Source: an uncultured Parabacteroides sp.
GTDB taxonomy: Bacteria; Bacteroidota; Bacteroidia; Bacteroidales; Tannerellaceae
NCBI GenBank assembly: GCA_944325355.1
Contig: CALUZS010000006.1
Coordinates: 1 to 64,000, forward strand
DNA: 64,000 bases
Direction: 5' to 3'
Shown: in pieces, positions 36,872 to 46,239 of the stretch
How the letters are laid out: the number at the start of each line of letters is the position of its first letter
How positions within the stretch are numbered: position 1 is the stretch's first letter
Made by a program: the position numbers and the translations under genes
The notes under the pieces: generated by a model
Told to the model about the DNA's origin: nothing
Seen by the model: the letters and a program-made list of their open reading frames with translations, nothing else
Databases searched by the model: none

Positions 36872-38332
36872 TTAGTTCTTGTTCTTTTTATTTGTCAGGT
36901 ACTCGTCCGACAATGATTTCAGCTTTATGTATTTTCGGGTAAAAATATCTCTTTTTTTTATATCGGAAATTTTTTTGTATTTGAAAATCCCAAATTCATT
37001 CAACTGCTGCATTACACCGCTTTCTGATTCTATTTGAACCAAATGCGCTTTGAATTGTTGCATGTTTCCAATAATCAGGTACGCTATTGCCATATAAAAG
37101 TGAATCAAAGGCGTATTTGGATTTTTTTTGAGAACTTCTTTGTAATATTCAATTGCTTTTTCGTTATCGCCTATCTTATGGTAGGTCTGCGCTATCTCCA
37201 GCAATTTGGATGTATCGTTCTTTTTCAGGTTTATATCCTTTATCTTGTCGAACAGTTTAAATGCCAAATCCAAGGCATCGTCTTCTTTTCCATTTGAATG
37301 GCTGATGATTGCCATCATAGAGATGATTTGCAGGTTATCCGGATAGAAAGAATAGGCTTCTTCAAGCACAAGGAAAGCTTCCTTGTCTCTTTCGGTTTCT
37401 ATGCAGCAACGTGCGAAATCAATGTAAAATGATGCCTCGAATTGGGAATGCTCTGCATCAAAGATGGGTTTAAGCAGTTGGTAACCGTCTTCATAATTCT
37501 CCATTTTGATATGGCATTCAGCCAATAGCGGAGTGATTCTATTCTCGCTTTCCTTGTCAGAAATCAGTTGTTTGTAATAGTTTGCTGCGATTTCGTAATT
37601 TTCATTCATGTAATGGCAGTACGCTTTCAGGATTTTTACTTCATTGTTTGTCGGGTCACAGGTCAGTGCAAAATCGAAAGCTTCAATTGCCTTGTCGTAT
37701 TCCTCAATGATAGAATACATCCGTCCTAAATTGAACCAGTAAGAAATGCTATACGGATTCAATTCTATCAATTTCTGGTAGCATTGTATGGCTTTTTCGT
37801 ACAGATTTAGCGATTCATAATCATAAATAAGTTCTTCCAGAAATTCGGAATTCTGAGGATAAAGTTCCAGCCCTTTTTGAAGTATTTTTGCCGAAGTCTT
37901 AAGATATCCGGAATCGCCCAAGGCTTCTGCCAAATTTATTACGGCGTCTTCCAGATATTCGGATTTGTATGAAAAAAGATTGTTGATATATATGAAAGCG
38001 TTTGGGAAATCATTGAGAGCCGTATAACAATCCAGTCGCAACATATCCAGGTCGTCGTTGTCTTTGTCCGTAATATGCTCGACGCTCTTCAGTGCTTTTG
38101 AATATTGTTCGTTGTAAAGATACCATTTTCCTCGCATGATTTGCAGTTCGGTACTGTGCGGATGAAGTTTTAGCCCTAAGTTTAAAACTTCAGGATAATA
38201 GGTGTAATCTTCATTTTCTTCAAAATATTCAAGAAGCGATTCAATTTCGTCAGCATCGAAGTAAACTTCTTTGTTTCTGCTGTAGGCAGACATGAACCGG
38301 TTGAATAGATTGTTTATATAATCTTGTTTCAT
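36872..38332 (-). CDS. Tetratricopeptide repeat protein
   Basis: A 486-residue protein made almost entirely of TPR-like helical pairs (for example YEKAIQCYQKLIELNPYSISYWFNLGRMY and DNEKAIEYYKEVLKKNPNTP, each shown here as adjoining motifs). It has no signal peptide or membrane segment, so it is a cytosolic scaffold. It starts three bases after the glnS stop and is translationally close-coupled to it. Partner unknown. Confidence 0.85.
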   Translation of the reverse strand: MKQDYINNLFNRFMSAYSRNKEVYFDADEIESLLEYFEENEDYTYYPEVLNLGLKLHPHSTELQIMRGKWYLYNEQYSKALKSVEHITDKDNDDLDMLRLDCYTALNDFPNAFIYINNLFSYKSEYLEDAVINLAEALGDSGYLKTSAKILQKGLELYPQNSEFLEELIYDYESLNLYEKAIQCYQKLIELNPYSISYWFNLGRMYSIIEEYDKAIEAFDFALTCDPTNNEVKILKAYCHYMNENYEIAANYYKQLISDKESENRITPLLAECHIKMENYEDGYQLLKPIFDAEHSQFEASFYIDFARCCIETERDKEAFLVLEEAYSFYPDNLQIISMMAIISHSNGKEDDALDLAFKLFDKIKDINLKKNDTSKLLEIAQTYHKIGDNEKAIEYYKEVLKKNPNTPLIHFYMAIAYLIIGNMQQFKAHLVQIESESGVMQQLNEFGIFKYKKISDIKKRDIFTRKYIKLKSLSDEYLTNKKNKN

Positions 38333-38335
38333 TCT

Positions 38336-40087
38336 TTAATGCTCTTTGCCTTTAACTTTGCTCCATGTGTCTTTTAGTGATACTGTACGGTTAAAGATTA
38401 ACTTTTCGGGAGTAGAGTCTTTGTCGACATTGAAATACCCGATACGTTGGAATTGCAGATAGTCGAAAGGTTTGGCTTCCGCCAGATATTTCTCGACGTA
38501 ACAATTTGTCAGCGTTGTCAGTGAGTCTGGATTGATGATTTCTTTCATGGCTTCCAATGCCGAACAATTCTTTGATTCGCGGATTTTAGCCATTTCATCC
38601 CGTGGGTTTTCTACTTTCCATAGACGGTCGTATAACCTGACTTCTGCTTTTAGGCAGTGTCCGCAACTTACCCAATGCAGTGTTCCTTTTACTTTCCGGT
38701 TGCTTTCGGGCATGCCGCTTTTAGTGTTCGGATCATATTCTGCGAAGACTTCAACGACTTCCCCGTTTTCATCTTTCCTGCATCCTGTGCATTTGACAAT
38801 ATAAGCGTTTTTCAGACGGACTTCCTGTCCGGGGGTCATCCTGAAGTATTTCTTCGGAGCATCTTCCAGAAAGTCGTCACGTTCAATCCAGAGGTCACGG
38901 CTGAACTCGATAGTGTGTGTGCCGGCAGTGGAATCTTCCGGATTGTTTATGGCTTCCATCTCTTCAACTTTGCCTTCCGGATAATTCGTAATCGTCAGTT
39001 TTAGCGGGTTAAGAACTGCTGCGACCCGTGTGGCTCGTGTATTCAAGTCTTCTCTCGCAGCGCTTTCCAGCAATTCGATTTCGTTCAACGCATCGTATGT
39101 TGTATATCCTATCTTATTGATGAATTTGTGGATGGATTCGGGGGAATAACCTCTGCGGCGGAATCCGCAAATGGTCGGCATACGCGGATCATCCCAATTG
39201 TTGACCAATCCTTCTTGTACAAGGATAAGTAAATTGCGTTTACTCATCAATGTATAACTTAGGTTCAGTTTGTTGAATTCCGTTTGTCTCGGACGGTGGT
39301 CTTCCAAATCTTTGCCTTCTTTCAGCCAATCGATGAACAAGTCATATAAAGGACGGTGTACAACAAATTCCAATGTGCATAACGAATGTGTCACGCCTTC
39401 GAAAAAGTCGCTTTGCCCATGTGCGAAATCGTACATCGGATAGGCTTTCCATTTGTCTCCGGTACGATGATGGGGTGTCTTTATGATTCTGTATATAATC
39501 GGGTCACGGAAATGCATGTTCGGATGGGACATGTCAATCTTTGCTCGTAAGACCATCGATCCTTCCTCTGCTTCTCCACTGTTCATTTTATTGAAGAGGG
39601 CAAGATTTTCCTCAACAGGACGGTCCCTGTACGGGCTGTTGATACCTGGCTGCGTAGGAGTTCCTTTTTGCTGGGCTATTAATTCAGAGCTTTGTTCGTC
39701 GATGTAAGCTTTTCCCTCTTTTATTAATTGTACGGCAAAATCCCATAGCTGTTGAAAATAGTCGGATGCGTAATAAACATTATGCCATTTGTAACCAAGC
39801 CATTGAATATCTTCCATGATGGAATCGATGTATTCCATGTCTTCTTTAACAGGATTGGTATCGTCGAAACGGAGATTGCAGATGCCGTTGTAGCGTTCTG
39901 CTATACCGAAGTCCAAACAGATGGCTTTTGCATGTCCTATATGCAAATAACCGTTCGGTTCCGGTGGAAAACGGGTTTGTACGCGTCCATCGTTTTTTCC
40001 CTCGGTCAAGTCTTTTTCGACCATAGCTTCAATAAAGTTCAAACTTTTCTTGCTCTCTTCTATGTTGTTGCTGTTGATATTGCTCAT
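38336..40087 (-). CDS. glnS: Glutaminyl-tRNA synthetase
   Basis: A 583-residue class I synthetase. The HIGH motif is in PEPNGYLHIGHAKA (~45-55) and the KMSKS counterpart is LMSKRNL (~275). It has the GlnRS C-terminal anticodon-binding beta-barrels. It charges the tRNA-Gln(CUG) found twice at the start of the window. It is first in a five-gene operon with envelope-recycling genes; a TAACTTTG promoter box is at 40137-40144. Confidence 0.96.
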   Translation of the reverse strand: MSNINSNNIEESKKSLNFIEAMVEKDLTEGKNDGRVQTRFPPEPNGYLHIGHAKAICLDFGIAERYNGICNLRFDDTNPVKEDMEYIDSIMEDIQWLGYKWHNVYYASDYFQQLWDFAVQLIKEGKAYIDEQSSELIAQQKGTPTQPGINSPYRDRPVEENLALFNKMNSGEAEEGSMVLRAKIDMSHPNMHFRDPIIYRIIKTPHHRTGDKWKAYPMYDFAHGQSDFFEGVTHSLCTLEFVVHRPLYDLFIDWLKEGKDLEDHRPRQTEFNKLNLSYTLMSKRNLLILVQEGLVNNWDDPRMPTICGFRRRGYSPESIHKFINKIGYTTYDALNEIELLESAAREDLNTRATRVAAVLNPLKLTITNYPEGKVEEMEAINNPEDSTAGTHTIEFSRDLWIERDDFLEDAPKKYFRMTPGQEVRLKNAYIVKCTGCRKDENGEVVEVFAEYDPNTKSGMPESNRKVKGTLHWVSCGHCLKAEVRLYDRLWKVENPRDEMAKIRESKNCSALEAMKEIINPDSLTTLTNCYVEKYLAEAKPFDYLQFQRIGYFNVDKDSTPEKLIFNRTVSLKDTWSKVKGKEH

Positions 40088-40136
40088 ATTTAAAGTTTTA
40101 GATAATGTTTTTGCTTTATGTTTTTTTATTACAAGG

Positions 40137-40144
40137 CAAAGTTA
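40137..40144 (-). promoter_or_regulatory. -7 box of the glnS operon
   Basis: TAACTTTG on the minus strand, matching TAnnTTTG, 50 bases upstream of the glnS start. Confidence 0.5.
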
Positions 40145-40238
40145 TATATTATTTTTTAGTTGGCAATATAATGTATTTCTTCTGTTCGTGAATATAATCC
40201 TGAAAAATTATCATAACTGGGTTCCCATATGCGTCTTC

Positions 40239-41498
40239 TTAAATAAACAAGCTTATAAGTAGAGCGATGTTTAAAACGGTGACGATAGTTCCCAGTACGA
40301 GCAGTAAAATTGTTGTGGAACGGCTGTTTGCGAATTTCCCCATCACTTGTTTGCTCGAAGTTAAATAGACTTGCGTGAAGATAGTTATGGGCAGTTGCAC
40401 GCTCAAGAACATTTGGGAAATAATCAATCCTTGGAATGGATTCCCCACAATAAAGATAATCAGCAATGCCGGGATGAAAGAGAGCAGGATGCCGATTTTG
40501 GAATGTAAGTCTTTGTGGTTATATGCTTCGCCGAAAAATCCGGCGAATATCGAAGAACCGGCGATTCCCGAAGTAATTGTGGATGATATTCCGGCAAGGA
40601 GCAGGGCGGCAGCAAATATTATCCCGGCGTTATTGCCGACTAATGGGACAAGCAATTGTTGCGCTTGGTCTAATTCTTCAACAGGAATTTGTTCTTTGAA
40701 GAAAGTTGAAGCGGAAAGAAGAATCATTGCCGAATTGATACCCCAGCCGATAACCATCGATAGGAGAGTGTCATAAAATTCATATTTCAACTGCTTCTTT
40801 ATGATTGGTTCGTCTTCCAAGTTCCATTCCCGGCTTTGAATGATTTCTGAGTGGAGGAACAGATTATGTGGCATCACGACTGCCCCGAGGACACTCATTA
40901 TAATAAGTATTGAATTATCGGGAAAGGATGGCTTTATCCAGCCGGTTATAGCGGCATGCCAGTCTATATCGACAAGAGCTAGTTCATATAAGAATGACAA
41001 TCCGATAATCGAAACAAACATGATAATCCATTTCTCGATTTTGCTGTAAGTATTGCTTAATAGCATAATCAGGCAGGCAACGGTGATTATAATTGCCCCG
41101 ATTTTTATGGACATGCCGAATAGCATGCGTAACGCTATCGCACCACCTAAAATTTCTGCTAAAGAGGTAGAGATACTAGCCAGCATTGCCGAAGAGAGTA
41201 TCGGGCGGCTTAACTTCTTAGGGAGGTATTTGTTTGTTGCTTCTGCAAGACATAATCCGGTGACGATACCGAGGTGTGCTACGTTATGCTGGATTATTAT
41301 CAACATGATGGACGAAAAGGTGACAACCCAAAGCAGGGCGTATCCGAAATTGGATCCGGCGGCAAGGTTTGTTGCCCAATTGCCAGGATCAATAAAACCA
41401 ACAGTTACCAATAATCCCGGGCCAATGTATTTTAATAAGTCCAATGCACTGGAGCGGGGGAAGTGGTTGGTTTTTAGTTTGTCCAACAGATTTTTCAT
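40239..41498 (-). CDS. mntH: Nramp family divalent metal transporter (MntH-like)
   Basis: A 419-residue transporter with about eleven membrane segments. The metal-binding motif of segment 1 is intact (GFIDPGNWATNLAAGS) and segment 6 has VVMPHNLFLHS. It imports Mn(2+) or Fe(2+) with protons. A short, highly structured GC-rich leader (41520-41637) separates it from glnA upstream on the same strand and may regulate it. Confidence 0.92.
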   Translation of the reverse strand: MKNLLDKLKTNHFPRSSALDLLKYIGPGLLVTVGFIDPGNWATNLAAGSNFGYALLWVVTFSSIMLIIIQHNVAHLGIVTGLCLAEATNKYLPKKLSRPILSSAMLASISTSLAEILGGAIALRMLFGMSIKIGAIIITVACLIMLLSNTYSKIEKWIIMFVSIIGLSFLYELALVDIDWHAAITGWIKPSFPDNSILIIMSVLGAVVMPHNLFLHSEIIQSREWNLEDEPIIKKQLKYEFYDTLLSMVIGWGINSAMILLSASTFFKEQIPVEELDQAQQLLVPLVGNNAGIIFAAALLLAGISSTITSGIAGSSIFAGFFGEAYNHKDLHSKIGILLSFIPALLIIFIVGNPFQGLIISQMFLSVQLPITIFTQVYLTSSKQVMGKFANSRSTTILLLVLGTIVTVLNIALLISLFI

Positions 41499-41521
41499 AA
41501 TTCGATGTTTTTATGAGCATG

Positions 41522-41636
41522 GGCTATCCGGGAATCTGTACCGGGGATAGCCGGGAAACGTTAGAAAATGTTGCAGCCAGGCGGGAGCCTGTACGGTCTG
41601 TCTTTGCCGTACCCGGCTCACGTACCTGGTTCCGCC
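41522..41636 (-). promoter_or_regulatory. Structured GC-rich leader or intergenic RNA before mntH
   Basis: Two strong hairpins: 41522-41529 with 41545-41552 (GGCTATCC / GGATAGCC), and 41585-41596 with 41607-41619 (GAGCC-t-GTACGG / CCGTAC-cc-GGCTC). The outer flanks can pair in two mutually exclusive ways: CCAGG 41577-41581 with CCTGG 41625-41629, or GGCGG 41580-41584 with CCGCC 41632-41636. Read on the minus strand this would be a leader of mntH or the tail of the glnA mRNA. I do not recognise it as a known riboswitch class. Confidence 0.5.
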
Positions 41637-41637
41637 T

Positions 41638-43824
41638 TTATCGGATGAAAAGCAGTTCCCGGTATTTGGGAAGCGTCCACATTTCGTTATCGACGATTAA
41701 CTCCAAGTTGTCGATGTATTCCCGTATTTCTTCCAGTTTAGGAACAACCGTGTCGTGGTAAGCGATGGCTTTCTCCCGTTCGCTGCTTATACGGTTCGCA
41801 ACTTTCCGTGCTTCTATCATGTGGTCCACCTGTTCTTTTATGGCGATTGTGCATTTCGCAATCTCTTCAATCAGTTCCATGTTCTTGCTTGAAAGGTATG
41901 CCGCTTTTTCTGCGGGGAACAGGTCTTTGATTTTATAGACGTTGTCGATTAGTGATGTCTGATACTTCGTAGCCACCGGAATGATATGGTTCATCGCCAA
42001 ATCACCTAGCACGCGGGCTTCTATTTGTATTTTCTTTGTGTAGGTTTCCCATTTGACTTCGTTGCGAGCCTTCAACTCTTTTCTGTTCATTACGCCGGTA
42101 GATTCAAACATCTTTATACTTTCCGGTTTGAGGTAATTGTCGAAAATCAGAGGAACACTCGTTTCGCAATCAAGTCCGCGACGCCGGGCTTCTTCTTTCC
42201 ACTCATCGCTGTAACCGTTCCCGTCGAAGTGGATTGGTTTGCACACCTTGATGGTTTTCCTGATTATGTCAAGAATTGCAGTGAATTTATCTTTCCCTTC
42301 AGCAATTTTTGCATCCACTTCAGCTTTGAACAGCTTCAACTGCTCGGCAACGGCAGCGTTGAGAGCCAACATAGCGGATGCGCAGTTTGCTTCTGAACCA
42401 ACGGCACGGAATTCGAAACGGTTGCCGGTGAAAGCGAACGGAGATGTGCGGTTTCGGTCGGTGTTGTCAATTAAGAGCTCCGGAATCCGTGCGATGTTCA
42501 GTTTCAGCTCTTGTTTCCCCGCGATGTCCAAGTCGTCGGAGTTGCTGTTCTCCAGATGTTCGAGGATTAGGGACAGCTGTGTTCCGAGGAAGCTTGAGAT
42601 GATTGCCGGAGGAGCTTCGTTTGCGCCCAACCGGTGTGCGTTGGTGGCGGAAGATATACTTGCCTTCAGCAATCCGTTATGGCGGTAGACTGCCATCAAG
42701 ACGTTCACGATGAAGGTGATGAAGCGCAGGTTGTCTTCGGTAGTCTTGCCGGGTGCCATTAGCAATATGCCGGTGTCGGTACCTAACGACCAGTTGTTGT
42801 GTTTGCCGGAACCATTTACGCCCTTGAACGGCTTTTCGTGCAACAGGACACGGAAGCCATGTTTCCGGGCGAGCTTGCGCATCAGCGCCATGATTAACAA
42901 GTTATGGTCGTTTGCCAAGTTGCACTCTTCGTAGATTGGAGCAAGCTCGAACTGGTTCGGCGCCACTTCGTTGTGGCGTGTCTTTACGGGGATGCCCAGT
43001 TTCAGGGCTTCTATTTCCAGCTCTTTCATGAATTCCAGCACGCGGGTGGGAATTGCCCCGAAGTAGTGGTCCTCCAGCTGCTGGTTCTTCGAGCTTTCGT
43101 GCCCCATGAGCGTACGCCCGGTCAGGAGCAGGTCGGGACGCGCTGCGTACAGCCCTTCGTCTACGAGGAAGTATTCCTGTTCCCATCCCAGGTAGGTATA
43201 TATCTTTTTCACGTCGGGGTAGAAATAGTGGCAGACGTCCAATGCGGCTTTGTTGACGGCGTCCAACGACTTCAGAAGGGGCGCTTTGTAGTCGAGCGAC
43301 TCACCCGTGTAGGCGATGAAAATCGTAGGGATGCAGAGCGTGTCGTCTACGATGAACGCCGGCGAAGAGACGTCCCAGGCGGAGTAGCCCCGGGCTTCGA
43401 ACGTATTCCGAATGCCACCGTTGGGGAAACTCGACGCGTCGGATTCTTGTTGTATCAACAGTTTTCCGGAGAATTCTTCTATCATTCCGCCTTTACCGTC
43501 CGGCTCAACGAAGGCGTCATGCTTTTCAGCCGTGCCCTCGGTCAGAGGGTGGAACCAGTGCGTATAGTGGGTTGCTCCCATGTCGATAGCCCATTGCTTC
43601 ATTCCGGCGGCGATGGCATCGGCGGTGGAACGGCTCAATGGCATTCCGTTGTCGATGGAGTCAATAAGTTTTTCGTAAGCTTGTGCCGGAAGATATTTGT
43701 GCATTTTCTCTCGGTTGAACACGTTTTTGGCGAAATAAAGAGAGGGTCTTTCCGAAGGATAAACTACCTCTTCGGCTTTTCTTCTGAAAGCTGCTTCTAC
43801 AACTCTGAACCTTAAATCTGACAT
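41638..43824 (-). CDS. glnN: Glutamine synthetase type III
   Basis: A 728-residue GSIII, the large form typical of Bacteroides, which makes glutamine from glutamate, ammonia and ATP. Visible are the N-terminal GSIII domain (VFNREKMHKYL), the catalytic-core motifs NEVAPNQFELAP and GVNGSGKHNNWSLGT, and FEFRAVGSEANCA. A TACCTTTG promoter box lies at 43879-43886. The first half of the gene is clearly GC-richer than neighbours (34 of 60 bases G+C at 43021-43080). The divergent gene upstream consumes glutamine. Confidence 0.95.
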   Translation of the reverse strand: MSDLRFRVVEAAFRRKAEEVVYPSERPSLYFAKNVFNREKMHKYLPAQAYEKLIDSIDNGMPLSRSTADAIAAGMKQWAIDMGATHYTHWFHPLTEGTAEKHDAFVEPDGKGGMIEEFSGKLLIQQESDASSFPNGGIRNTFEARGYSAWDVSSPAFIVDDTLCIPTIFIAYTGESLDYKAPLLKSLDAVNKAALDVCHYFYPDVKKIYTYLGWEQEYFLVDEGLYAARPDLLLTGRTLMGHESSKNQQLEDHYFGAIPTRVLEFMKELEIEALKLGIPVKTRHNEVAPNQFELAPIYEECNLANDHNLLIMALMRKLARKHGFRVLLHEKPFKGVNGSGKHNNWSLGTDTGILLMAPGKTTEDNLRFITFIVNVLMAVYRHNGLLKASISSATNAHRLGANEAPPAIISSFLGTQLSLILEHLENSNSDDLDIAGKQELKLNIARIPELLIDNTDRNRTSPFAFTGNRFEFRAVGSEANCASAMLALNAAVAEQLKLFKAEVDAKIAEGKDKFTAILDIIRKTIKVCKPIHFDGNGYSDEWKEEARRRGLDCETSVPLIFDNYLKPESIKMFESTGVMNRKELKARNEVKWETYTKKIQIEARVLGDLAMNHIIPVATKYQTSLIDNVYKIKDLFPAEKAAYLSSKNMELIEEIAKCTIAIKEQVDHMIEARKVANRISSEREKAIAYHDTVVPKLEEIREYIDNLELIVDNEMWTLPKYRELLFIR

Positions 43825-43878
43825 AGTCGTAAATATGTTGTTTTAAATAACTGATATTTGTTTTTGTGAAAAAGTTTA

Positions 43879-43886
43879 CAAAGGTA
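43879..43886 (-). promoter_or_regulatory. -7 box of glnN
   Basis: TACCTTTG on the minus strand, matching TAnnTTTG, 55 bases upstream of the start. Confidence 0.5.
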
Positions 43887-44301
43887 AGAAAATTCATTCA
43901 ATATAGAAGTTTTTCGCATAACCGGATGTGTAAATTTACCTTTTCGAAGGTGAGGGCTGGCGGTGTCGCTGCAAACTGCCACTTCCGATTTCCTGAAAGA
44001 ATGGGGCGGAAGCTCCTTTATATTAGGTGTTAACTGCACCTTTTGTTAAAGCATTTAATGGATTTATGTTATCCTGTTGTCAATGGTTATGGAGACTCTT
44101 TATAGAAACCTGCGAGTGGAATATTAATGACATTCGTAGCGGGTTGTTAAAGGTGCTTGCAGAATACTGTACCTGAATCGTCAGACTGTCAGCAACAATA
44201 CCCGAATACGGTGCATTTTGATTTTTATCCTCCATAAATGCTGATAAAAGTCTACTTATATTTTTTTGGATTCCCTGCGCAAAAATTCCGTGATATGTCT
44301 T

Positions 44302-44309
44302 TATCTTTG
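44302..44309 (+). promoter_or_regulatory. -7 box of the purF-like-carAB operon
   Basis: TATCTTTG, matching TAnnTTTG. It lies downstream of the TTG at 44266, which excludes that codon as the start of the purF-like gene. Confidence 0.55.
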
Positions 44310-44331
44310 TACGCACAATTTAAATAAGTAT

Positions 44332-46218
44332 ATGGAAACGTTGAAGCATGAGTGCGGAGTCGCTATGGTGCGTTTGCTGAAACCGTTGGAGTTTTACCAG
44401 CAAAAATACGGCACATGGATGTACGGACTCAACAAACTCTACTTGCTGATGGAGAAGCAGCACAACCGGGGCCAGGAAGGAGCAGGGTTAGCGTGCGTGA
44501 AACTTGAAGCAGAAGCAGGCGAAGAATACATGTTCCGGGAGAGGGCGCTGGGAACGGGCGCCATAACGGAGATATTCGCTTCGGTGCATGATAAATACAA
44601 AGACTTGACGCCAGAACAATTGTCGGATGTAGCCTATGCAACGGCGAACCTCCCGTTTGCCGGAGAGCTGTATATGGGGCATCTGCGGTACAGTACCACC
44701 GGGAAATCGGGGTTGTCTTACGTTCATCCTTTCTTGCGACGGAATAATTGGCGGGCGAAGAACCTGGCGTTATGCGGGAACTTCAACCTGACGAATGTTG
44801 ACGAGGTGTTTGAGCAGATAACCGCCAAGGGGCAGCATCCCCGCCGCTATTCGGACACTTACATCATGTTGGAGCAGGTCGGCCACCGGCTGGATCGTGA
44901 AGTGGAACGGCTTTATGACATTTGCATGGAAGAGGGCTTGCAAGGCAGGGATATTACCCGTGCGATAGAGGAACGGATTGACTTGTCGAATGTTTTGAAG
45001 TATTGCGTTCCTACGTGGGACGGCGGTTTCGTTATCTGCGGAATTACCGGCAGCGGCGAGATGTTCAGCGTGCGCGACCCTTGGGGTATCCGTCCTGCGT
45101 TTTATTACCAGGACGATGAAATCGTCGTTTTGGCGTCCGAGCGCCCGGTCATCCAGACGGTGATGAATGTTCATACGGAAGACATTAAAGAGCTGAACCG
45201 GGGAGAAGCGCTCCTTATCAATAAGGAAGGCGAGGTCTCCACCCGTCAGATAGTGGAGCCTTTGCAGAATGCTGCATGTTCTTTCGAGCGTATCTACTTC
45301 TCGCGGGGCAGCGATGTAGATATTTACAAGGAACGGAAACGGTTGGGCGAGAATCTGGTGCCTGCCATTCTGAAAGCTGTCGACAATGATTTGAACCATA
45401 CGGTGTTCTCTTTTATCCCCAATACGGCGGAGGTCGCCTATTTCGGCATGCAGGAGGGACTGAACACCTACCTTAATAAATTGAAGAAAGATTGGATAGC
45501 CGACCGCAGCCACTTGCTTCGGGAAGATGAGCTGGAGAACATTCTTTCCATGCGTATCCGTTGCGAGAAGGTCGCGATTAAGGATATAAAGCTTCGGACG
45601 TTCATCGCAGAGGGTAACAGTCGCAACGATTTGGCTGCCCATGTTTACGATATAACGTATGGTAGTATTGTTCCGTACCAAGACAATCTGGTCGTGATAG
45701 ATGACAGTATTGTGCGGGGGACAACCTTGCGGCAGAGCATCATCAGCATACTCGACAGGCTGCATCCGAAGAAGATAGTAATCGTATCCTCTTCTCCGCA
45801 AGTCCGTTATCCGGATTATTACGGGATAGACATGTCGCGGATGAATGAGTTTATCGCATTCAAGGCCGCGGTAGCTTTGTTGTGTGAGCAAGGGAAACAA
45901 TCAATCCTTATGGAAGCTTACCATAAAGCTAAGCAGCAACAAGGACAAAAAGGAGGAAAGCTGGTGAATTATGTGAAAGAAGTGTATACACCTTTTACGG
46001 ATGCGGAAATCTCCCGGAAGATGGCTCAGCTGTTGACTCTCGACTATATCCAGGCAAAGGTGGAGATTGTTTACCAAACCATTGAAGGTTTGCATAGCGC
46101 TTGTCCGGATCATCCTGGCGATTGGTATTTTTCCGGCGACTATCCAACGCCAGGAGGAATACGTATGGTAAACAATGCTTTCATTAATTATATGGAAGAG
46201 GAATTTTTTAAACAATGA
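44332..46218 (+). CDS. Amidophosphoribosyltransferase-like protein (long PurF homologue)
   Basis: A 628-residue protein. The class II glutaminase domain has its likely nucleophile at C8 (HECGVAMV), exposed after a short propeptide. QHNRGQEGAGLA and YMGHLRYSTTG also belong to it. The phosphoribosyltransferase domain carries the PRPP loop VVIDDSIVRGTT. Typical PurF is about 470-500 residues; extra length includes an insertion after the glutaminase domain and a C-terminal extension. It lies 21 bases before carA, so its ammonia-transfer role may be tied to pyrimidine or carbamoyl-phosphate supply. The start is set at 44332 from the promoter position. Confidence 0.85.
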   Translation: METLKHECGVAMVRLLKPLEFYQQKYGTWMYGLNKLYLLMEKQHNRGQEGAGLACVKLEAEAGEEYMFRERALGTGAITEIFASVHDKYKDLTPEQLSDVAYATANLPFAGELYMGHLRYSTTGKSGLSYVHPFLRRNNWRAKNLALCGNFNLTNVDEVFEQITAKGQHPRRYSDTYIMLEQVGHRLDREVERLYDICMEEGLQGRDITRAIEERIDLSNVLKYCVPTWDGGFVICGITGSGEMFSVRDPWGIRPAFYYQDDEIVVLASERPVIQTVMNVHTEDIKELNRGEALLINKEGEVSTRQIVEPLQNAACSFERIYFSRGSDVDIYKERKRLGENLVPAILKAVDNDLNHTVFSFIPNTAEVAYFGMQEGLNTYLNKLKKDWIADRSHLLREDELENILSMRIRCEKVAIKDIKLRTFIAEGNSRNDLAAHVYDITYGSIVPYQDNLVVIDDSIVRGTTLRQSIISILDRLHPKKIVIVSSSPQVRYPDYYGIDMSRMNEFIAFKAAVALLCEQGKQSILMEAYHKAKQQQGQKGGKLVNYVKEVYTPFTDAEISRKMAQLLTLDYIQAKVEIVYQTIEGLHSACPDHPGDWYFSGDYPTPGGIRMVNNAFINYMEEEFFKQ

Positions 46219-46239
46219 CGCAATATACAATTCTATTCT

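Larger units (their letters stand above)
43825..44331. other. 507-base divergent intergenic region glnN / purF-like
   Basis: Holds two promoters, TACCTTTG for glnN (43879-43886, minus) and TATCTTTG for the purF-like gene (44302-44309, plus). Between them are weak inverted repeats (CTTCCG ... CGGAAG near 43980-44010; AGGTG ... CACCT near 44027-44042). No frame in it resembles a protein. Confidence 0.5.

Noticed and set aside
41585..41619. Resemblance of the hairpin (GAGCC ... GGCTC) to group II intron domain V
   Set aside because: The loop is not a GNRA tetraloop, the bulge has the wrong place and size, and no reverse transcriptase or other intron domain is nearby.
42904..43815. 303-codon open frame on the plus strand inside glnN
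   Set aside because: It is exactly antisense to the GC-rich half of glutamine synthetase, has no recognisable motif, and follows from codon bias of the real gene.
43812..44316. Two minus-strand frames of 75-78 codons in the glnN/purF-like gap
   Set aside because: No family resemblance, biased to no known composition, and they overlap both promoters.
44266..44331. TTG start 22 codons upstream of the purF-like gene
   Set aside because: It lies upstream of the TATCTTTG box; the amidotransferase needs its cysteine close to the N-terminus, which the ATG at 44332 provides.
44770..45900. 376-codon minus-strand frame inside the purF-like gene
   Set aside because: Antisense to a clear amidotransferase and rich in His and Arg without any family motif.
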